A DNA stretch of 64,000 nucleotides from Xiphophorus maculatus (GCF_002775205.1 NC_036447.1:25650501-25714500), one strand, 5' to 3'. Positions 13,776 to 27,098 are shown, counted from the stretch's first letter. Notes: a model not told the origin generated them from the letters alone. Program-made: numbers and translations.

Positions 13776-15230
13776 TTATCCGGAGTCGGGTTGCAGGGGT
13801 AGCAGCTTCAGAAGGGAGGCCCAGACTTCCCTCTCCCCGGCCACTTCTTCTAGCTCTTCCGGGGGAATCCCGAGGCGTTCCCAGGCCAGCCGAGAGACAT
13901 CGTCCCTCCAGCGTGTCCTGGGTCTTCCCCGGGGCCTCCTCCCGGTGGGACGTGCCCGGAACACCTCACCAGGGAGGCGTCCAGGAGGCATCCTGACCAG
14001 ATGCCTGAGCCACCTCAACTGGCTCCTCTGGATGTGAAGGAGCAGCGGCTCTACTCTGAGTCCCTCCCAGATGACTGAGCTTCTCACCCTATCTCTAAGG
14101 GAGAGCCCAGCCACTCTACGGAGAAAACCCATTTCGGCCGCTTGTATCCGCGATCTCGTTCTTTCGGTCATGACCCAAAGCTCATGACCATAGATGAGGG
14201 TGGGAACGTACATCGACGGGTAAATCGAGAGCTTCGCTTTTAGGCTCAGCTCTCTCTTCACCACGACGGACCGGTACAGCGCCCGCTTAACAGCAGACGC
14301 TGCGCCAATCCGCCTGTCGATCTCCTGCTCCCTTCTTCCCCCATTCGTGAACAAGATCCCGAGATACTTAAACTCCTCCACTTGGGGCAGGACAAACCCC
14401 CTGACCCGGAGAAGGCACTCTACCCTTTTCCGGCTCAAGACCATGGCCTCGGATTTGGTGGCGCTGATCCCCATCCCGGCCACTTCGCACTCGGCTGCGA
14501 ACCGCTCCAGCGAGAGCTGCAGATCACGACCTGATGAAGCCAAAAGGACCACATCGTCTGCAAAAAGCAGAGATGAGATCCTAAGGCCACCAAAACGGAT
14601 CCCCTCAACACCTTGGCTGCGCCTAGAAATTCTGTCCATGAAAGTGATGAACAAAATCGGTGACAAAGGGCAGCCCTGGCGGAGTCCAACTCTCACCGGA
14701 AACGAGCCCGACTTACTGCCGGCAATGCGGACCAGACTATGACACCGGTCATACAGGGACCTGACAGCCCGTATCAAAGGGCCCGGTACCCCATACTCCC
14801 GGAGAACCCCCCACAGGGCTCCCCAAGGGACACGGTCGAACGCCTTCTCCAAGTCCACAAAACACATGTAGACTGGTTGGGCGAACTCCCATGCACCCTC
14901 CAGGACCCTGCCGAGGGTGTAGAGCTGGTCCAGTGTTCCACGACCAGGACGAAAACCACACTGCTCTTCCTGAATCCGAGGTTCGACTATCTGACAGACC
15001 CTCCTCTCCAGGACCCCCGAATAGACCTTGCCAGGGAGGCTTAAGAGTGTGACACCCCTATAATTGGAGCACACCCTCCGGTCCCCCTTTTTGAACAGGG
15101 GGACCACCACCCCAGTCTGCCAATCCAGGGGAACTGCCCCCGATGTCCATGCAATATTGCAGAGTCGCGTCAACCAACACAACCCTACAACATCCAGAGC
15201 CTTAAGGAACTCCAGGCGGATCTCATCCAC
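13776..15230 (-). pseudogene. RTE-like LINE reverse transcriptase fragment
   Basis: A 484-codon open frame with the reverse transcriptase signature in order: VVVPLFKKGDRRVCSNYRG, the GFRPGRGTLDQ stretch, FVDLEKAFDRVPW, GLRQGCPLSPILF and the catalytic LLFADDVVLLA. It ends with an arginine-rich tail ([15 protein letters not shown]). The Met at 15230 is not the true start: the natural protein continues upstream into the endonuclease, and this copy has frame changes there. The polymerase part itself is open throughout, suggesting moderate age. Confidence 0.85.
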
Positions 15231-16930
15231 CCCCGGGGCCCTGCCACCGAGGAGCTTTTAAACCACCTCGGCGACCTCGCCCCAGAGATTGGAGAGCCCA
15301 ACCCAGAGTCCCCAGGCTCCGCTTCCTCAATGGAAGGCATGTTGGTGGGATTGAGGAGGTCTTCGAAGTATTCTGCCCACTGGCCCACAACGTCCTGAGT
15401 AGAGGTCAGCAGCAGACCATCCCCACTATAAACAGTGTTGGTGCTGCACCACTTCCCCCCCCGAGACGCCGGATGCTGGACCAGAATTGCCTCGAAGCCG
15501 TATGGAAGTCTTTCTCCATGGCCTCTCCAAACTCTTCCCACGCCCGAGTTTTTGCCTCAGCAACCACCCGAGCCGCATGCCGCTTCGCCTGCCGGTACCC
15601 ATCAGCTGCTTCCGGAGTCCCACAGGCCAAAAAGGCCCAATAGGACTCCTTCTTCAGCCTGACGGCATCCCTCACCGAAGGTGTCCACCAACGGGTTCGA
15701 GGGTTGCCGCCGCGACAGGCACCGACAACCTTGCGGCCACAGCTCCGATCGGCCGCCTCGACAATGGAGGCACGGAACACGGTCCACTCAGACTCCATGT
15801 CCCCCACATCCCCCGGGATGTGTTCGAAGTTTTGCCGGAGATGGGAGTTAAAGCTCCGTCTCACAGGGGATTCTGCCAGACGTTCCCAGCAGACCCTCAC
15901 AACACGTTTGGGCCTGCCAGGCCTGACCGGTTTCCTCCCCCACCACCGGAGCCAACTCACCACCAGGTAGTGGTCAGTGGACAGCTCCGCACCTCTCTTC
16001 ACCCGAGTGTCCAAGACATACGGCCGCAGATCCGATGACAAAGTCGATCATCGAACTGCGGCCTAGGGTGTCCTGGTGCCAAGTGCACATATGGACACCC
16101 TTATGCTTGAACATGGTGTTCGTTATGGACAATCCATGACGAGCACAGAAGTCCAGCAACAGAACACCGCTCGAGTTCAGGTCGGGCGGGCCGTTCCTCC
16201 CAACCACGCCCCTCCAGGTCTCACTGTCATTGCCCACGTGAGCGTTGAAGTCCCCCAGCAGAACAAGGGAGTCCCCAGGAGGAGCACTCTCCAGTACCCC
16301 CTCTAAGGACTCCAAAAAGGGTGGGTAATCTGAACTGTCGTTCGGCCCGTAAGCACAAACGACAGTCAGAACCAGTCCCCCCACCCGTAGGCGGAGGGAG
16401 GCTACCCTCTCGTTCACCGGAGTAAACCCCAACGTACAGGCGCCGAGATGGGGAGCAACAAGTATGCCCACTCCTGCCCAACGTCTCTCACCTTGGGCAA
16501 CTCCAGAGTGGAAGTATGTCCAGCCCCTCTCAAGGAGACTGGTTCCAGAACCAGAGCCATGCGTCGAGGTGAGACCGACTATTTCTAGCCGGAACCTCTT
16601 GACCTCACACACTAGCTCCGGCTCCTTCCCCACCAGAGAGGTGACATTCCACGTCCCAAGAGCCAGCTTCTGCAACCGAGGATCAGACCGCCAGGGTCCC
16701 CTCCCTTGGCCGCCACCCATCACACAGTGCACCCGACCCCTTTGGCCCCTCCCACAGGTGGTGGGCCCATGGGAGGGGGGGGCCCATGTTTCCTCTTCGG
16801 GCTGAGCCCGGCCGGGCTCCATGGGTAAAAGCCCGGCCACCAGGCGCTCGCCATCGTGCCCCCCCTCTAGGCCTGGCTCCAGAGTGGGGCCCCGGTGACC
16901 CGCGTGTGGCCGAGGGAACACCAAGTCCAA
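15185..16930 (-). pseudogene. RTE-like LINE endonuclease and linker fragments
   Basis: Upstream part of the LINE protein, now in three overlapping frames: 16930-15974, 16041-15406 and 15541-15185. The first holds the endonuclease motifs [40 protein letters not shown] and IDFVIGS. The second holds the linker before the polymerase. The frame changes lie near 16035, near 15465 in a C run, and between about 15290 and 15230, where a stop is also present. The usual first residues cannot be fixed. The fragment is inactive as it stands. Confidence 0.75.
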
Positions 16931-17240
16931 GGTTTTCCTTCATCATTGGGGTCTTCGGGCTGCGCTTTGTCTGGTCCCTCACCTAGGACCTGTCTGCCTT
17001 GGGTGACCCTACCAGGGGCATGAAGCCTCAGACAGCATAGCTCCTAGGATCATTGGGGCACTCAAACCCCTCCACCACGATAAGGTGGCAGCCCAACGAG
17101 GAGTTCATCTAACAGTGCTTGGTAATTCAATTTTTCCACAACTCCGGTTCTCGTACTCATTTGCCTCTTTTTGTGGATCATGTGAATATTTCGATCACAT
17201 TGAAAAGTTTTTTGATAAGAACGGATGTGGTTTAACTCTT

Positions 17241-17373
<133 letters not shown>

Positions 17374-18400
17374 TATAACATGTTACAAAAACAGTTTGTT
17401 TTTTTTTAAATCGCTATTGTTTCTGTGGATATCTAATTGAAATATTATGCAATATGAGGGAGATGTGAAAAACAACATAGCCAGTCGATCTTTTCAAACA
17501 TTTTGTTTTTAATACCATGGCTCTTCAACGTTTATGTCGGCTTTCGGGAATCGTTCTTTGCTTTGAGAACTGTTTACGGAACCTCGAGAACTATGTCGAT
17601 CTTCCTTTTGAGGAGTTTCAACCTCTGAAGCAACACATAAGTCAGGACAAGTTCTGCGTAGTTTACATGTTTTTGCAGGTTAATTTAAAAAAAAAAAGAG
17701 GCAACTTTCAATATTAGACCAATAAAAGTCTTTCTAATTAGTTATTCTTGATATCTTAATGAGTGTATTACGGAATCTGATAGTATTTTTGCTAGTACTT
17801 TAAGCTTATCGCATTGTTTATTGTTTATTTCCTGGTATAAAAGCTTAGAACACAGATTAAAATGGATGGTTTTGTTGGTGTTGCTGGAATTGAAGATTGT
17901 TGGAAGTGTTGCAGTGTTGCAAAAACCTTCGAACTAAAAACCACAAGTTGACTGCAAGAGACCAGTCCTTTAAGGTGGGATTTCCTGTTGACTGCTTGTT
18001 CTTCTTTTCATTTCTCTACATACTGCTTGAAATACCAGAAATTCGTTTACAAGAACATGAGAAGCTTCTAACAACCACATGCAAAGCAGGAAATTCAGTT
18101 TTTTTTTTACCCCATTAGTTTCAGTCCACAGCAGTAAACGAAAAAAGGATCTGAGTGGATTTAAAAACTTTAAAAGTACCAAATGTTACTGTAATACAGA
18201 CAACACAGAGAAGACTTTTATGATAATAACGCAAATGACTGAAGCACCGTTTCTGACCAACATTTGCATAATTTGTGACAAAAAATTGCACATCAAAATA
18301 ATAATGATGATGATAAAAGCACAGCACTGGAAATTAAGCAGAGATCAAAATGAGTTTGCAAATTTTCCGGGTTGCTAGAAATAGGAAGAAAAACTAACAA
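17374..18400. other. Intergenic upstream of receptor gene A
   Basis: No gene was recognised. A patch at about 17834-17930 weakly resembles the 3' UTR-like part of the receptor 3' module seen at 49.7-50.3 kb (shared 'aaagcttagaac' and 'ggttttgttgg' strings). It may be a decayed third copy. The open frame 17517-17717 has no recognisable domain. Confidence 0.35.
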
Positions 18401-18641
18401 ACTCCTCTACGTCACTTCCACCCTCAGAGTCGATTCTCTGCAGGTTTCATTGCAACACAGCAGCTTCTCCTGAGGTGAGCAGCCTGAACATTTATTTGTT
18501 TTATAACAAATTACAGCTAATTAGAGACTTTTAATGTTGAAAGACTGTAATGATTAACAATTATAGCAAAATCTGAAAACATAAAACCTTCTGTTTGATT
18601 TTCGTTTTGCTGAAGCCAAACAGTTAAAGAGAGAAGCAGCG

Positions 18642-21600
18642 ATGAGTTTTTCTGCAGCAGCAGCAACTGGGTTTGTTGTCCTGTTCCTCTCTGTGACAGG
18701 TACTGAAACACGCTGATCAACTTGAGTTGACAGAGAATCTAGAATATTTGAGATGAATCAAACTAATGGAAGTAATAATCATTTAAAATGTCCCAGTGAA
18801 GCATTGTGGGAGGTGTAGTTGTATATTATTGTGAATGAGATCAATATTTTTGATGTTTTCTGTGTTGCAGTGGGAAAAGATGAACCTGCCTGGTCAGTTA
18901 AATATGATCCATCTCAGATCTGTGCCTTTAGAGGATCAACAGTGACGATAAAATGCTCCTATAAATATCCATCTATAATAGATGGAAGAACAACAGAAGT
19001 TAAAAATAAAATCTGGTTCACTAAAGTAAATAATCGAGTCCCTGTGGATCTGATGAAGGACTCTGACTATAAAGATCGAATAACTTATAACTTTACAGAA
19101 AGCAGCAGCAGCAGCAGCTTTCTGACAATCAAAGATCTGAAACAAAGAGACTCAGCAAAGTACAAGTTCAGGTTCATAACAAACCGACCAGGTGGAGAAT
19201 TTACTGGATCACCTGGAGTCACCTTGACTGTTCTAGGTAACAGATCTGTGTATTTGTTGAGAATCTTTGTGTTTCTGTTTGCATCTTTCCAGATTCATTT
19301 TAAAATCAGATGTTCTTGTTCCTTCTACCATCCAGACCTCAGAGTTCAGGTCAGAAGATCAGAGACGCAGACGGAGCTGAAGTGTGAAAGCAGCTGTGAT
19401 CAAATCAAACCTCCTTCATATGTTTGGTTCAACAAAGAGGAGAAAATGGAGAAACAGACTTCTTCTATAGTCGTCTCAGTCAGAGATGGAGGCAGATATT
19501 CCTGTTCTGTTAAAGGACACGACGATCTCCGCTCTCCCTCTGTGTGTAAGTTCACTCCTCATCATATCAACATTTTATTCTACCAATATTTCTACATGAA
19601 CCCTAGAATAAACTCTTAATCCTTCACAGATCAATTTACACACATTTATTTATAAAATACAGAATTTTTACTTTTGCATATATTTTGTTTTGTCAGTTTA
19701 TTAAACATTCACTATGTTTTTGAGCAGCCATTTTACTGAGTAATTGTTTTTTAACGGCTTCTTTTTGAGTCAAAATATTAAAAAGTAATGCTGCTTTTGT
19801 GGCCATTTATGTTGATATTTTGTACATTGTAATTTCTATCAATCTAGTTTTCTTCTTTGGGCATTTAGAACATGTTTACCTTTACTTAGAAAACAAATTA
19901 TTAATTTTTATCTTTGCAATTGTTTAGATTACTTTGTTAACCTGCAGACCCTCCTATTAATTTAAGTAATTAAGCTCAATTATTTGGCTAATTTCCTCTG
20001 TGACGACTGGAGGCTTTTATAAAATTATTATTTTGGCCACTTTTTGAACTTCAAACGTCAGATTCAGTTAATTTTTGTTTTCATTTAAGTTGTAAGATAT
20101 TTTTAGTAATTGTTGTATCTATATTTTTTCAAGAAATAAAACATATTCATTTTTTCAAACAAGTTGGAAGTGCGTTCAAGAACCAAACCACCTGTTGTCG
20201 CCCACAGCCTTTGTTGGAAATCTTTGGTGTTGGAACCTAGAAGGCTGTGACAGAAACTCTTATATTCTTGCCTTCTCTCCTCTGGCAATCAGTAAAATAT
20301 CCAGATGATAATTATACTGAGTTTTGTATTTTTCCCTCCAGATGCTCCAGAGTCTCTCTCTGCTAAACTGATGTCCTCTGGTCAGATAACTGAGGGACGT
20401 TCAGTGACTCTGAGCTGCAGCAGTGATGCTAACCCAGCAGCTGAATACACCTGGAGGAAGAAGAACAACCAATCAGTTGTCAGTAAAGACCAACAGTTTA
20501 TCCTCAGCTCCATCCTGTCCTCAGACTCTGGACAGTATTACTGCACAGCTCAGAACCAGCTGGGAGAGAAAACATCTGGACTCGTCTCTGTCAAGGTCAC
20601 ATGTGAGTCAATCTGGTTTAACTACAAACATGTTCTGGTGTTTTACTGAGGCGCCAGGAAATAAGCCCGGATAGATTTAATTTTCTTCCCCTTTCAAAGA
20701 TTAATATATTCCCATCTTCCTCTCAGTTTACCTTTGACCTTTCTGGCCTCTCCTCCAGATGCTCCCAGGCCTCCCTCTGTGTCAGTGACTCCCTCTGGTG
20801 AAATCATGGAGGGCAGCCTGGTGACTCTGAGCTGCAGCAGTGATGCTAACCCAGCAGCTAACTATAGCTGGTACAAGGAGGGAGAGGAGGCGCCAAAAGC
20901 TTCAGGACAAAACTTCACCATCACTAACATTTTGTTCAAGCAGAGAGGAAACTATTACTGTGAAGCTCAGAACAGCAGAGGGCGCTGTAACTCCACTGTG
21001 ACCGTGAACGTTGTGGCAGGTAAATCAGACCGAGGCCACAGTTACAACTAGATACTGGGGGCTTCAGTTTCCACTCAGTAAGACTGAAAAGCTCAGCTGA
21101 ACCTTTGAAAAAATAATTTTTCATTCTTATGAGAAACCTCAGGAGAAGCCAAACCGCTAAAGGTCTTTAGCAGATCGGTAGCACAGCTGCCTCTTGGCTG
21201 CGATTGGCCCATTTTTGCAGCTCCGCCTGTTTCCAGAGAGCAGAAACTTCAAGTTAATTCACTTTATTGTGCCACAATAGCACAACATCATTCACATCAA
21301 TATAATCTTGTTGAAAGAGATCCCACGTTTCCAAATCAATCTAAGAAGAGTCAAAGAGTCAGAACCGGTCCAGATCCACTGGATCCACTGGAATCAGAAT
21401 AATCTCTGGAAACAGAACCGGCTGGAGCCACGAGAAAAAAGCAGCAGAGAAACAGGCAGGAAGGAGAAAACAGGTTGATAATCAGCAGAACAGACTGGAG
21501 ACGTGAAACCATGGAAGATGAATCTCATGTTCAGAAGCTGGAGATCCTGATGGCTGAGTGTTTTTCTGAAGAGAAATCATTCTTTATAGCGGCTCAGTGT

Positions 21601-22707
21601 TGAGGAGAAACTGCCTGTAATAATAGTAATTAATAGGAATAATTGCTGCATGTTGTACATTAACTGTCATTGATCTGTTTAGCACCAAGGAACCGAGTCG
21701 CTGCTGCTGCTGCAGTTTCTGCTGTTCTGATTCTCATCCTCATCTGCCTCCTTGTGTGGCTCATGTGAGCAGTTCTGTTACCGTGAAGATTTATTTATTT
21801 ATTTTTTTAACAAAGTCTTGATTTTGTTTAGCTCCTCATCATCACCTTGTGAAATAATTTCTTTCCAGCAGAAAACCCAAAGTGTGGAAGCAGCAGTCCA
21901 GACCTGGAGCAGGACCAGTTCCCAGTGAACAGGTTAGAGGAGAAAATGACTTATTTCTGCTATTTCAACGTTTTTCTTAATTAACTGGATTCTTCATTCT
22001 TTAAAAACTCGGGTGAATTATTATTATTATTAATGTTATTGAACTCTGATCTGATGTCCTGGAGTCTTTCTGCATTTGCACGACTTTTTTCTCAAGCTGC
22101 TGTTTAAAAACCTTTGGATCTTCAAGAGACAGTTGGTTGGTTTCTGCTTTAGGATAAAATCAAGTAAATCTTCAGTCACTCTTTTCCTTTCATAAAGTTA
22201 AACCAAAATGATTTCCTTTCCTTTTAGTTTCTGATTGGGTTCTGCTGTATTTGGTGTCTTCCTGAGTAACATTACCCTAAAGCTCTCAGAGCGCCCCCTA
22301 CTGGTTAATGTGACTGGTGTCCACAGGTGAACCCAGCAGAGGAAAGTGTTGTCTACTCTGTTGTCCACTTAGCAACGAAACAGGAAGAGCCTCTTTACTG
22401 CAACACGGTCCAACTTGGTCCAACTCGGCCCAAGAGACACAAGAAGAGGAAGGAAGAAGAGACGGTGGAGTATGTCTCTGTTAACTGTGGCAGAACCAGG
22501 ACTGATGCAAGGTGAGACGCTCTATATATAAAAAACATAAAATCTGACCTGATATTTTCTTGTTCTGTGTAAAATCTCTATCAACATGAAAACAATTCCT
22601 GCAGAACCGAGTCTGAACAGCAGGACAGTGTGGAGGATCCAGCTGCCTTGTACAGCAAAGTCAACAAACCAGGAAAGAACAGCAGAGAAACTCCTGCTGG
22701 TTTCTAA
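18642..22707 (+). CDS. CD22/Siglec-like inhibitory receptor, gene A
   Basis: Predicted type I receptor of 529 residues in nine exons: 18642-18699 signal peptide, 18871-19236 V-set, 19336-19545 second Ig, 20342-20602 and 20759-21019 C2-type Ig, 21683-21764 membrane span, 21869-21932, 22327-22511 and 22605-22707 tail. Ig exons are phase 1-1 and the sum is an exact codon count. The V-set has an N-terminal Trp and an FRF-type F strand with Arg (codon 19170-19172) and no F-strand Cys, as in Siglecs, where that Arg binds sialic acid. The second domain has the extra Cys (KCESSC). The tail has ITIM-like VVYSVV and VEYVSV plus ALYSKV, expected to recruit SHP phosphatases. Oddity: the usual E-strand Cys is replaced by a serine run. 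Ligand is inferred. Confidence 0.85.
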
Positions 22708-22871
22708 ATGACTTTTACTTTGATTCTCCATCAGTTTATCCAGAGAAACTCCTGCTGGTGCAGAAATTATAAAGCACTTTTTGTTTCTCTCTTGCTTTTC
22801 TGTTATTTGTTTGCATTTCCTCTAATTCATGTAAAAACCTTTGAATTGACTTGATGAAAATGTTCTATATC

Positions 22872-22877
22872 AATAAA
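22872..22877 (+). terminator. Polyadenylation signal, receptor gene A
   Basis: AATAAA about 165 bases after the gene A stop codon, in AT-rich 3' UTR-like sequence. Confidence 0.6.
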
Positions 22878-22899
22878 ATGACGTTTTGTGAAAATACAA

Positions 22900-22984
22900 A
22901 TCAGAAGCAATGAGAAATCATCTTCATTCTAGATGTTGGTACTTAAAAAAACACACAAAGGCAACAAAGTTTTTATTTCATTTG

Positions 22985-23017
<33 letters not shown>

Positions 23018-23538
23018 ACTCCAGTTTATTCCAGCATAAATAATTTAATTTGATAAATAAATAAACTCTTTGGTCATAATGTGCAGCTAAAACAAATTTT
23101 ATTTGAATAAAATTCAACCTTAATTCAGCTTTCAGATGATGTGTGTGTTGCAGGTTGGTAACTAATAGATACACAACTTTATACACACAGATCATCATGA
23201 TCGCCAAAATAAAAGCCAGAACAGACCTGATCCAGACAGGAAGTTTCAACAGAGTCATTTCCTTTGCTGCAAATATTTCTACAACCTAATTTTGAGTTTC
23301 ATATTGAAGACATGATTCAGCAAATACTCAGGAATTTATATTCATGTACAGAAACTACAGTTCAATTTGTTTTTGGAATTGACACAAATTACAACTACAG
23401 GGTCAATCACTGTTTTAAATGTTGAGATATTTAGATTTATTTAAATCCACAAATTGTTTAAAAAAGTCAAATTAGTCCATTTTTAGATGGAATAATGAAT
23501 ATAAAAAGTAGAACTGGAGCAAACTGATCAGTATGCAT
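22900..23538. other. Intergenic, no gene seen
   Basis: AT-rich spacer with an imperfect ATT trinucleotide run near 22983-23016. Nothing else was recognised. Confidence 0.45.
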
Positions 23539-24357
23539 TAGTGATGTGTCGGTCGCTAACGATCCGGCTCTAAGAGCCGGCTCTTTGAAGTGAACGATTG
23601 GAACCGGCTCCACAATGGGAGCCGTTTAATGATCCTATTTGGGAGCCGGGTTTTTTTCTACAGTATATCGCTGTCTCTCTCCCCTCCTTCTCCCTCTCCT
23701 TGCGCGTTTTGCTCTTCTGCCAGTGCCAAAGCGGAGAGTTTTTTCCCTCGGTCGGTCCACTGCCCTCATGTCAAGCGTGTGCTGCACACATCTGACCAAT
23801 CACACATAGTTTCAATTAATGTGGCGGGAAAACACTGAAAAAAAAGTGTATCTCCACTTTTTTTGTGGAAACGGCAGGCAGTTGGCCAAGCTGTATAGCG
23901 TTCGTCGGCAGGTGTTTATGTACAGACGCTCACTCAGCGGTCAAGAAGCACAGAAAGAAGGGGAGTCAGTGTGAGAACTGAATAGGTGAAAATAAAAGAG
24001 TGACAGAAAACGGAGCAAGATTTGGACTCATTTTAATGCTACATCAAGCTCCAGGGCAGAGTGCAGACTGTGTAAAGTCAGCATTTCCTATCGTGCAGGC
24101 TCGACAAACAACCTGCACATGCGGACATCACACGCATCGGTATTGCTATAGCATTGTTATGCGGCATTTTTACTCATCATAAGTGGTTAACAATGTCAAT
24201 AATGAAACAAAATATTATAAAATTAGGTTTAAGCCATTAATTAATAATGTCAAAAATATATATGGGAAGCCGTTTGGGAGCCGAAAGAGCCGGCTCTCCA
24301 CAATAAGAAGAGCCATTAGAGCCGCATCTCGAAAAGGAGCCGAAAATCCCATCACTG
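23539..24357 (+). mobile_element. hAT-like non-autonomous element with BED-finger remnant
   Basis: Terminal inverted repeats gtgatg/catcac bound a roughly 0.8-kb element whose ends carry many copies of 'agccggctct'/'gagccg' on both sides. Near 24008-24139 one frame encodes a BED-type zinc finger start: KIWTHFNATSSSRAECRLCK, then HMRTSHAS, giving Cys-X2-Cys and His pairs. This is the N-terminus of hAT transposases of the ZBED kind. No catalytic domain remains. No clear 8-bp target duplication was found. Confidence 0.7.
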
Positions 24358-24438
24358 TTTATAAGCTAAAACTAAAATCAGTTCAGTATTAAAACTGGAC
24401 ACATTCAGTAAAGGATCGTTGCTCTTCAGTGTGTTTGT

Positions 24439-24454
24439 GGCTCTTAAAAGAGCC
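24439..24454 (-). promoter_or_regulatory. Histone mRNA 3' stem-loop (H2B, cluster II)
   Basis: On the minus strand this reads ggctcttttaagagcc, 40 bases after the H2B stop. Confidence 0.93.
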
Positions 24455-24494
24455 TTTGTGTTGTTGTGACCGAGCAGCAGCAGCAGCAGCAGGT

Positions 24495-24884
<390 letters not shown>

Positions 24885-24923
24885 TTACAGCACAGAGTTA
24901 GCAGCAGCGGAGGGAACCTGCTC

Positions 24924-25041
24924 TTATATAGAGTGACAGGGAATCCTCCAGCCCCGCCTACTGACTCTGATTGGCTGAGCCCCAGCCCCGCCCCCTGACT
25001 GTGATTGGCTGAGCCCCAGCCCCGCCCCTGACTGTGATTGG
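24924..25041 (-). promoter_or_regulatory. H2B promoter, cluster II: TATA and three CCAAT boxes
   Basis: Read on the minus strand: CCAAT boxes at 25037-25041, 25004-25008 and 24970-24974 (ATTGG on plus) and a TATA element near 24924-24930. The layout and spacing match copy I. Confidence 0.75.
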
Positions 25042-25364
25042 CTGAGCCAGCAAGCAGGGAGGAGCTGAGTTCAACAGGAAGATGATTCGTTTCAAATGTT
25101 GCGCCAAATTTAACTGAACAAAAAAAAAAAACACGGCGGTAGAAGAAACTGAAGGTTTTCACGTTCAGAGCTTCTATAATGTATGAGGCTTTATAGATAT
25201 AAATAAAACGGAGCAGAACTAGAACGCTGCAGAAGAGCCGAGTATTAACTACACCTTTACATACATTTATCAGGATTTCTTTATTCTTAACCAGTAATTT
25301 TAATTGAAACCAACCAACTGCTGTACAGGCGAGTTAATGAAACAAACATGTTTCATATGAAAAC

Positions 25365-25675
25365 TTTAGTGTCTTTAGGTCTAAAAAAGTGAAACATAAA
25401 GACAGAATTTAGAGTAACTGCAAAAAAGTATAAAGTCCTTTTAACATGAATGTTCAGCTACTTGAACTGGTCTCCACATACCAGGTGATTTTCCAGATTT
25501 TAACTATTATTTATAAATATATACATTAACTTTCATACATAATATGTATCTAAATCAAACTCTTAAGGTTTTCAGCAAACACGTTTAGATTAATTTCAAT
25601 GTATTTAACTGAAAAAGCTCAAGACTTTGGTGACTGAATCAAGCATCTTTGCCCCAGAAGCAGCAGTGGTGGTTC
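25365..25675. other. Spacer between H2B unit and H4
   Basis: AT-rich sequence with no recognisable feature, lying between the upstream end of the H2B unit and the H4 stem-loop. Confidence 0.5.
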
Positions 25676-25691
25676 GGCCCTGAAAAGGGCC
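25676..25691 (-). promoter_or_regulatory. Histone mRNA 3' stem-loop (H4), variant stem
   Basis: On the minus strand this reads ggcccttttcagggcc. Relative to the other hairpins here, one stem pair has changed from T-A to C-G on both sides, so pairing is kept. It begins 29 bases after the H4 stop. Confidence 0.9.
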
Positions 25692-25720
25692 TTTGGTTCG
25701 CTGTAATCACCGGGCTGAGT

Positions 25721-26125
<405 letters not shown>

Positions 26126-26151
26126 TTACCTTGGCCTACTCGGTCTGGACC

Positions 26152-26960
26152 TTCCCTTTGGCGCCACCTACCGACCAACATCAGGAGGGAAAATAATGCC
26201 TCTGAATTTGAGGCTGTGAAACGTTCATTGAAATATGATCAAGTTAAATAAGGACTGTTGATTATATAACATCATGTGGATAGAGGCCGTTAGAAAGATT
26301 ATAAATTAAGATGCTTTAATGTGTGATAGAATATTAGATATATAATATATATAATAAATGTAAAACACGATGCTGAATGAATAAGATTTAAACTTGCTCA
26401 GGGCTTTTTCCCTTGATCCCTGCAGCATGTTTAGACATTTCTAAGATTATTGTGATCGACTGTTCAAAGAAGCTCTGAGATCTAACAAGACAAGTATTTT
26501 CTCAAGGATTCTAGATAATAAATGGAGATTAGATAATTTATTAAATCCTCTTGATTGAGGGAATATTTCTAAATATAGGTTTAATTACAGCTACTATAAA
26601 AGCATTAGATTTTTGGTCTACAATGGAAACAGGAATCAAAGGCAACATTTCTTTAAATGACTGAGATCAGATCCAACATACAAGATGAAGGTTTAGATTA
26701 AGCCAATATTTTTTATAACTGGTGGAAAAATCATCATCAATAATCAAACAAGTTCTATAGATAACTCACGAGGATGAAATAATGTCATTTTGACGGTGCC
26801 AAGAATTTATTTTTAATCAAAATGTTCATGAAGAATCACACATATCTCCTGTTAAAAAAAAAACTTTTTAAAAAAAGTTTTTAGATTTTTATTTACTAGT
26901 TTCATTCATCGTGTTTCCAAACATTTTTATTCTGAAACCGTGAAAGAAAAAAAGCTCTTT
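26152..26960. other. Intergenic, no gene seen
   Basis: AT-rich spacer between the H4 promoter and the H3 3' end. No gene or known repeat was recognised. Confidence 0.45.
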
Positions 26961-26977
26961 AGAGAAAATGTGTGTGT

Positions 26978-26993
26978 GGCTCTGAAAAGAGCC
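26978..26993 (-). promoter_or_regulatory. Histone mRNA 3' stem-loop (H3, cluster II)
   Basis: On the minus strand this reads ggctcttttcagagcc. It lies 150 bases after the H3 stop because of an expanded CA repeat. Confidence 0.92.
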
Positions 26994-27011
26994 TTTGTGG
27001 TTTGAGGCCTG

Positions 27012-27098
<87 letters not shown>

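Larger units (their letters stand above)
13681..17106 (-). mobile_element. Full-length RTE-like LINE, minus strand, decayed coding region
   Basis: A non-LTR retrotransposon of about 3.4 kb. An apurinic-type endonuclease region (about 16800-16050) is followed by a reverse transcriptase (15230-13776). A very short 3' end runs straight into a (CATC)n tail at 13681-13766, which on the element strand is a GATG repeat; such tandem tails are typical of RTE-group LINEs. The 5' end is present up to about 17106. An 8-bp repeat, atctaaca, at 13673-13680 and 17107-17114 is a likely target duplication. The coding sequence is split among at least four frames. The exact subfamily (RTE versus RTEX/Expander-like) is an inference. 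Confidence 0.82.

Noticed and set aside
14347-16805. Plus-strand frames inside the RTE-like LINE
   Set aside because: Antisense shadows of the reverse transcriptase and endonuclease.
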